Positions 54,301-62,500 of a stretch of DNA of 64,000 bases are shown in pieces (positions within the stretch are counted from its first letter, which is position 1; every line of letters starts with the position of its first letter). The notes beneath the pieces are model-generated. The model did no database searches and was not told the origin of the DNA. It worked only from the letters and a program-made list of their open reading frames with translations. A program made the position numbers and the translations under genes. The DNA is from Aricia agestis (lineage: Eukaryota > Arthropoda > Insecta > Lepidoptera > Lycaenidae), in assembly GCF_905147365.1 (NCBI RefSeq), contig NC_056425.1, positions 12,737,001 to 12,801,000 of the forward strand, given 5' to 3'.

Positions 54301-57300
54301 CGGTGCGAAACGTAGATTATTCCCGCTCTGCCGACGCGAACGTCCCGCGTTGCAGACGCTCCCGTTCGCTTTGGTCGCGTAAGTTTGGCCGAAGGTTTTT
54401 AAATAAATGTCGATAAGTGCTGCCGTTAATACTTAATATCTTATTGTTACCCCTTTCTTCTTGGTTATAAAATGGACAACAAGTTATTATACCCAAGGAT
54501 TATGTTTGGTACAGATGTTTAAATGGGCCTGGAACAATCGAAAATGTACCTTTTCAAACCACTTCGCCATGTCGCGCTTTATAAAGTTCCGTATAGTACC
54601 TATTCTACCTACATATATGCTTACAAGAACGCGCATGCAAGAACCAACATAATTAATTTTACATTTATATTCTATCTGTTATCCTGTCTTGAAAACTTCG
54701 GTTACAGCTATGATATTATGAATTAACGATGTTTTCTACACCTTTAGATTCCTTGCATAAAGGATTACATAAAGTGATGTCAACAAAACCTTATAAATAA
54801 CATAAGAAGATTACATTCTAATACTGTTACATAATATTTGATATCGATTTGTAATGTTTCAACATTCTCATTCTCTGAAAATAAATGGAACAATAATAAT
54901 AATTAGGTACCGTAATTATTAAAATTTAATCAAAAGTCACGTGAGACAACAAGTTTTTGCGTATAGTCCAAAAACTTTTGCTTTCAACTGGAAATATGCT
55001 AACAGCTGATTTTGTGTTTCAGTCAGTCCGTACATACGCGTGCCGGGCAACATAGTGTATGTGTACAATACTACTGTGGATATAGAGTGCGAGGTAACTA
55101 CATATTCCATTCCACGCAAAGAATTGGTATAAAATACGTAATTTCAAATTAAATAAACTATTAAATCAACAAACCTACGTTACTTGATGCAATTCGTTAA
55201 GGCTGGCTGCTTACACACTTTTTCCGTATTCGATTTCCGAAGCTAGTTTCACAGAATTCCAAATCGAACGTCCGAAAACCGAACATTAGGACAACGAATA
55301 CGGAAAACGTGGTAGCTGTCAACTGAACGGCACATCACATAACCCGACCAAATAGTGTAGCGCTGATATCAGCCTGTGAATACATTTATCTGATAGTCAT
55401 TAGCTTTGTCCACATTTTGGCTTTTTTTGGGCATGCGTTATAGCACATTCAACATCGCACGTGAGGCATGCCCGCGACGCTATGACACTTTTCTTTCCAA
55501 CGCGGGTGAATTTTGACGCATTCAATTATTGAATATGCAAAACGAAAGTTGAATAACAAGATGATGACGAAAATTGAAGATGAAATCGCATAGTGTGAAC
55601 ATAGCTAACTTTTTATCAATGCAGTTAAGTCTTATTTGTCTAGTAATCATAGTTTTTCTGTTAGCTATGCTGTGGCCTATGACAGACCCGCAAAACAATA
55701 GAAGCATAGAGTTTCCCTGTTATTTGCAAGCCACTTGTTGCAATCTCTAAAACCAACTTTCCCTCCAGGTCCAAGCGTGGCCCGAGCCGGTCCTAGCGTG
55801 GGAGCAGGATGGCGTCACCATAGAAGGCACCCGGTACCGCATGGATGTCATCCCCACCACCGTGCCCTGGCGGTGGGTGATGCGCCTCCAGATACCACAC
55901 GTGAAGGACCACGACCTCCGCCAGTACAGTTGTGTGGCCAAGAATGAACTGAACAACCAGACGGTTAAGGGACATATTCGGTTGATGCGTAAGTTGATGT
56001 TCCCTTTGTAGGAGAAGTTTGTAAATCAAATGTGTTTGGTCCTAAAAGGCTACAAGGATTTTAGAAGTTACTGCAAGATCTGCTTCTCCCAAATCTCTAA
56101 ATATATTTTTCATAGACAAAAAGTGGAAAATACCTTCATGAAATAATAATTAGTACACTGAACTATTACATAATGTTACATGTTACATTACTTGAAAAAC
56201 TTTGTAGATACACTTGGAATAAGTAACCGCTTACTTATTCCAAGTGTATCGACAAAGTTTTTCAAGTAATGCGGTATTTACGACAGCCGAAACCAATCTA
56301 ATCGTTTTTCCACCACATTCCACCCTACTCGATCGGCAGACCTTTCTTTGAGGTCTCTTAACCACATCCATATAATAAACTACCTAAAAACTCGATGGTC
56401 TCTTCTCTTCCAGTCCCCGGCCCCAACCACAAGCAAGTCCAGCAGCCCATGGAGTTCGGTTCCCGCCCGCCTGTGCTGACGTCGTACGAGGAGTTGTGCC
56501 AGGTGCAGCCGTGCCCGTCCTGCCCGCGCTGCGACCGCGCCCTGCTGCTCATATCCACCATGAACGGGACGGCTGGGGGACATAAACCGAGGAGGAATAC
56601 CAGTTAGTATATCCCACGGCTACTTTGCGCAATGTTACAGTTAAACTCAAGTTAATGTTCATGTTATATCTCTTTAGTTGTTGAAATTTAGGAAACACGT
56701 ACTTGGGGCTCGATACTTATGCTTAGAAAGTTCGTTTCTAAGTTTGATTTTAGGCTGTCTCAATCGTGCGTGAGACAACCATATATTGGTACGAAAAGTT
56801 CCTGTCAATAAAAACCATAAATAACGATCCCAAGCGTAGCTAATTATGAGTCTTAAACAGATTCTAGCAGCGTCCAGGACATTTAATACAGCCTATTGTA
56901 ACTTATAAGATTCTTAGATTGGCAAGAAGCGTTTTACGAGGACTTTAGTAGAGTAATACTTCAGAAACCTATATTAGGTACATTTTGTCCGATGTTTCAG
57001 ACTGCCAGCTATACGCTATCGGCAAGCCGGTATATCACCGTTTTAAAGACGAGCTGTTTGGCGCCTGGCTGAGGGATTCTAACGCTACTGAGAACCAAGT
57101 AAGAAGCTCGACTAATAGTGTAATTTCTTTAAGGAGTTAGCCAAGTTGAAGGGTTTATACATAGGTTTTCTTAACTATTTCTGAAGCAGAGAAAGTTGTC
57201 CGATAATGTCTTGTTTCAGGGTTTCTAAATTATTACTCCATGGCGTCAACTCTGTGTCGTTTCCTACTAATAGGCGACGACTAGATGTTTTAATAAATTG

Positions 57301-59546
57301 AGGAACCCTCAACCTAACAGAGCAATTTGGATTATCTCTAATAGCTTAGAAACCATGCTTCTGTCTGTTCCAGAGAGACAAGCTGTGGACGACGGTGGAG
57401 GAGGATGTAGAGCGGCTGCGGGAGTACCGCACCAAGGCCAGCTTCAAGGCCGACCACGTCGACGAGTTCCACAAGCTGCAGAAACCATTCTTTGTGAGAT
57501 TTTCTTTTTGTATGACTACTTTGTTGAGCCTAAAATACTTCTCTTACTTCTTTTTCAAGTAAGTCGGGAGTTCGGGACCGACTGCTCTAGAGCGGTTGAA
57601 ACCATCTGAATTTAGTATAGAAACTGCAGATCGCCGTACGGCAACCGCATCTTGCAGTCGGTGTCGACTGCAAGATGCGGTCCGTTTATGGGCCGGCCTT
57701 ACATTCATTTGCATCACCGAATCTATAAACCACAAAGGTATGGTATCCAAGGCATCGTAAACGCCATATTTCGCAATGCGTATCTAGCGATCATACATAT
57801 TTTATTGGGTCGATAAATTTGTAATATTATATTCAACGTAAAAGTTTGAGCAGTTGAAATATGGAACAGAAATACCAATTTGTAACTTCTAAACACTTTG
57901 TGGCATATTTGAGGCCCTCTCTAAAGGTAAAAGCTGGTTCGTCCGGTTTGGGATGGTGCCAGAGGACTCAGGCTTCTTGAGACGGTTCATTGCAAGACTA
58001 TTGTATGAATTCTGGTATAACATTCATTTTCTGTAGTACTTAGGTATATCTAGACATGAAATTGTTATAAATAGGTTCTGAATGCTGAGATTTAAAAACC
58101 TATGATACTCGTAATACGACAATGTAAGTTTCCATAAACGAATTGATGCGCAAGTCACAAATATTTGAAGGGCAATATCCAATTTTCATTGAATTTTCTT
58201 TAGCCGGAAACGTAATAAAGCATGTTTTTTTCGTCATCTTCACTATTAATAATTATAGTTTTACTACCGACGAGAAAGGAAACTGGGCTATAATTTCATG
58301 TATCTGTGTGTCCGTATAGTATACAGTTTGTTCTTAGCATCGTAAGTAAACCAATGTTTTCTCCCAGGGCAACTCTGGTTAACCTACCTTTTCCCAGGAC
58401 AACACTGGCTAACCTACTTTTTCCCAGGGCAACTCTGGCTAACCTACCTTTTTTCGCAGGGCAACGGGCACATCGTGTACAGCGGGTCGTTCTTCTACCA
58501 GGCGAACGAGTCCGGCACTCCGGGGGATCTGGTCCGGTACGACCTGACGCAGAGCCGTATCAAGTCCGCCCGCCTGCCGCATGCTGCTGGCCGGCTGTAC
58601 ACCGCACAGCATAATCAGGTAGGGTACAACCTGGAAGGTAACAATCAGATACCTGGTCCGGTCTACCTGAAGCAGCCCGCCTGCCGCATGCTTCTAGCCG
58701 CCTGTATACTGCGCAGCATAACCAGGTAGGTCGCAACCAGGAAGGTGATAACCGGGTAGGTGAGTAGGTGATAACCAGGTATCTGGTCCGGTATGACCTG
58801 ACGTAGAGCCGCTTCAAACCCGCATGCTGCTGGCCGACTGTATACCGCGCAGCATAACCAGGTTGGTCGCAACCAGGGACGTCGCAAAAAGGGAGGTCGC
58901 AACCAGGCGCAATTAGGGAGGTGACCGCGCGCCGCCGGCCGGTTGCTCACTGCGCAACATAACCAGGTAGGTTGTAAGTTGTAACCAGGGAGGTCGCAAC
59001 CAGGCAGGTCACAACCAGAGTGCCGATTCTTGTACGTTGAATGAGAATCGGGCAATAAACAGATTAAGAAAAATCTAAGTTATAGTCTAGACTCTAGAAA
59101 AAGGAAGAACAAATCAGAATAGTTTCTGGCTTAACTTGGCTTATTCATAAATACTTTACAATATACTATACAACAAATTTAAAAGGGAAATCATAAAATG
59201 GTTGTTAAGTAAAAACTTTTACTCAGTCAAAGAGTTATTTAATAGTAAGGCTGAATGAATCTTATAATCCTTTTGACATAATTTTATAATAATAAACTTT
59301 TAACTAATTATATTATATTATTGTATTTTAATGATTGACATTGACATATTAATCTTGTAACTTAAACTAAATTTATTATTCTTGACATTGCTGTATTTAT
59401 TGTAATTGTATAATTGTAACTGTCCTATTGTATTTTAAAAATGTTATGCACTTATTACTATTTGCATGCTATCTTTATAGTTAAAAGTGTAAGACCTGAC
59501 CAATGAACTTATGTGAACATCTTATGTACCACTTTTAATGCAAATA

Positions 59547-59577
<31 letters not shown>

Positions 59578-62500
59578 TACTTAAACTTTCTGTGATTTCA
59601 GGTGGACTTTAGCGCGGACGACAACGGTCTGTGGGCGATATACTCCATCGAGAACTCCAACAACACCGCCGTCGCTAAAGTACGTTTGGACAAGGATGTT
59701 AGTGTCAACACCGTTATCTTTGAAACCATCAAATGAACCCGTCAAAATGAACAACTTTTTCTATGAGAACAATGCTGGGAACTCAAAAAAAACCGTCTTC
59801 ATACCCATACAAATTGCCGATGAGGACATCCGTATGGGTATGAAGACGGCTTCTTTTTGAGTTCCTAGCATGGTTCTCATAGAAAAAGTTGTTCATTTTG
59901 ACGGGCTCATTTGATGGCTTCAAGGTGTTTACACTAACACACTGTATAATGTCTTTCAGCGCAATCGTGTACAGGATGTAACAAAACTAAGTGTAAATAC
60001 TTTTATAGGGTGTGTACGTGTTCCTTGTAGAGAGTTCACTGTGAAAATAGCAGCGCTGAAAGACCAATTATTATTTTTTTGTGATTTGTATGGGCAAGCG
60101 CCCCAGCGTCACTAGTATTCTCATAGAAAAGTGAAAAAAAAATTTGCTCTCTTAGCGCTGCTACTCTTACAGTGAACTCTATACACGGGACTCATACACA
60201 CCCTAACTTAGTATCGCTTAGTTTTGTTACACGCCTGTATAAAGACGATCACAGAAGTTTATACTTCTGTAATACACATAACGACCGATGCCGAGATGTA
60301 TGTCCAATACGTTATACGTCGGTCATTTCCAAAGAAACCAAGGTTGTCGAGAGACATTTCTTACCAGTGTTGCCAGATTTTTTTGTGCCAAGTCGGGACT
60401 TTGGAACTTTTTGAGTGAAAAAGCGGGATTCTTCACTCAAAAGCGGGACAAAGTAAAAACGGCATTAAATCAAAAGTATTTTGAATTTTTGTCTTTTTAA
60501 TTGCGTTAAAATAACGTTTACGTGACAATAGATAGCTAAAGTAGCCAAAGAAAATCCACCCCTCTACCTCCCACACTCTTATCTTCATTACGCACCTTTC
60601 TTTCTCAGCACGCTGTACGTACGTTCGGGCTTTTCCCGTAAAGCGGGACTGAGCTTGTCCCGCGCGGGACATTTAATTTTGATGAAAAAATCGGGACGTC
60701 CCGCCAAAATCGGGACGTCTGGCAACGCTGTTTCTTACCATCATAATAAACTGTATTGTTATTACATGACGACCTCTGTGGCTCAGTTGGTGTGCTGTTG
60801 GTAGTTCAAGCCGGGGGTCGCGGGTTCGAATCCCGCCGACGGAACAAAAAATTTTCAAAGTTCCTGGGTCATGGATGTGTATAAATATTATTTAATTAAT
60901 ATCTTCGCGAATCGCGCGGCACATTGCCGCTGCACGTGACCATGGCGCTCGTAGCCAACGAGTTGCTGGCGTTTATCCAGCACGCCATCGACACCATGGA
61001 CGAGGTCAGCATCATGCAGATCTGCAAGTCCTCCTTCACCAGTGAGGAGATTTGCAAGGGGAAGCAGCTGCTGTATGAGACGCTCGGCCAGAGCGCGAAC
61101 ATGCCGTCGCGACGAAGAGACGGAACCGAAAGGAGCGTGCAGGACATCATCTCCCTGCTGAAGCAGACTGATCCAGATGAGGTACCGGCTTTTGTGGCTA
61201 AAGAGCTGCACAAGCTGCCGCCCGTCACGTTGGACCACGTCGACGTCGTCAGCCTACTGAAGGACATCAGGTTCCTGAAGGAGGAGCTGACCGGAGTTCG
61301 GGGTAGATTGCAGGCGTCAGAAGCTATCATTAGTGATCTACGTAATGAATTATCACAACTAAAAAGTAATAATTCATTATGTAGGTCACCAGCTGACGCC
61401 GCATTCGTCACTCATCGCCGAGGCGCACAAGCGATCACGTTTAGCCCGTCAGCATTATCGGACGGGTCAACGAACGCCGCCGCTGCCGTCCCCGCCCGCG
61501 CTCCCCTCCCGGTTGCGCCGACGCCGAGTCCACAGGCGACTCAGCAAAACTACGCGACTGTTGCTGGTCGCCCCGCGCCTTCCCCGCGGGCGCATAAAAA
61601 TGGGGAAAATGAGAGCCGTAAGGCTTCGGAGAGTCGCAAGACTACGGAGAGCCGCAAGGCTACGAAGAGCCGCAAGGCTAAGTCTTCTCGACCTGGCAAG
61701 GACGAGAGCAGGAGGTGCGATGAGGAGGGCTTCATACTGGTGGAGAGAAGGAAGAAGAAGCCCGCCGCCCGCAACCATCGCGGCACCGCGCCATATGTAC
61801 CTGAGCTGCGTCTGCGGAGCGAGGTCCCCGCGACGCCCCTGTACATATCCCGCCTGCACTGGTCCATGGAGGTCGAAGATGTCGTGGACTACATCAGTAA
61901 GAAGACATCCCTCCACTTGAGGGTCGAGCGTCTGCAGTCTCGCCACAAGGTCAACTTCAGTTCCTTTGTGGTGAGAGTACCGACGCATCTTCTCCCGACC
62001 TTTGAAGCGGAGGAATTCTGGCCGACTGATGTGGTTTACCGAAGGTTCCGGGGGAGACTCCGGAATGAAGCGCGCGTCACGTCGCCGTTAATTCGTGATA
62101 ATGTGAAATGAAATGTAGTTGTTAAGTTTATATAATTTTTATGTATGTTAGTCATTAAGGTATATATTGTATGGGCCTACGTAGCCTGATTTAAATAAAT
62201 AAATAAAAATAAAATTAAAATAAAATATGTGTATCATACACAGGTATCATAATATAATAAAAATCTTAAATATAATATGTATAGTATAAAAGTATTAAAT
62301 ATATTTCCGTTGTCTGGCACCCGTAACACAAGTCCTTCAGGTACTTACCACGGGGCCAGACTGACGTGGTGTAAAGCGTCCATAGATAAAAAAAAAATAA
62401 GTACATCTGTAATATAATTTGTTTCGTAATATACGAGCTATTTAATGAAAAATTATCATATTGTCTGTGTGTTTGTCACAGCTCAGTTTCGATCCCAACA

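Larger units (their letters stand above)
53743..54394. repeat. Outer fold-back element with two fold-backs inside
   Basis: CTTCGGCCAAACCTGCGCGG and GAGCGTCTGCAACGCG on the left are answered by CGCGTTGCAGACGCTC and GTTTGGCCGAAG on the right. Elements at 53798-53976 and 53979-54280 fill most of the interior. Confidence 0.85.
60771..62390 (+). mobile_element. tRNA-headed SINE split by another retroposon
   Basis: The head (60771-60845) has an A box TGGCTCAGTTGG (60779-60790) and a B box GGTTCGAATCC (60823-60833). The body AAGTTCCTGGGTCATGGATG breaks off at about 60890 and resumes at about 62228 (ATGTGTATCATACA), running to GCGTCCATAGAT near 62388. The 24140 copy has the two parts joined. Confidence 0.85.

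Noticed and set aside
58663..59055. A 130-codon minus-strand frame
   Set aside because: It is the complement of the decayed tandem copies of colmedin exon 13; repetition keeps the frame open.
60771..60845. A possible tRNA gene with A and B boxes
   Set aside because: The acceptor-stem ends do not pair well, and the body that follows matches the SINE at 24140, so it is a SINE head and not a working tRNA gene.
61467..61988. Long frames on the minus strand and in another plus frame (105-173 codons)
   Set aside because: They are shadows of the GC-rich, basic ORF1-like gene at 60942-62111.
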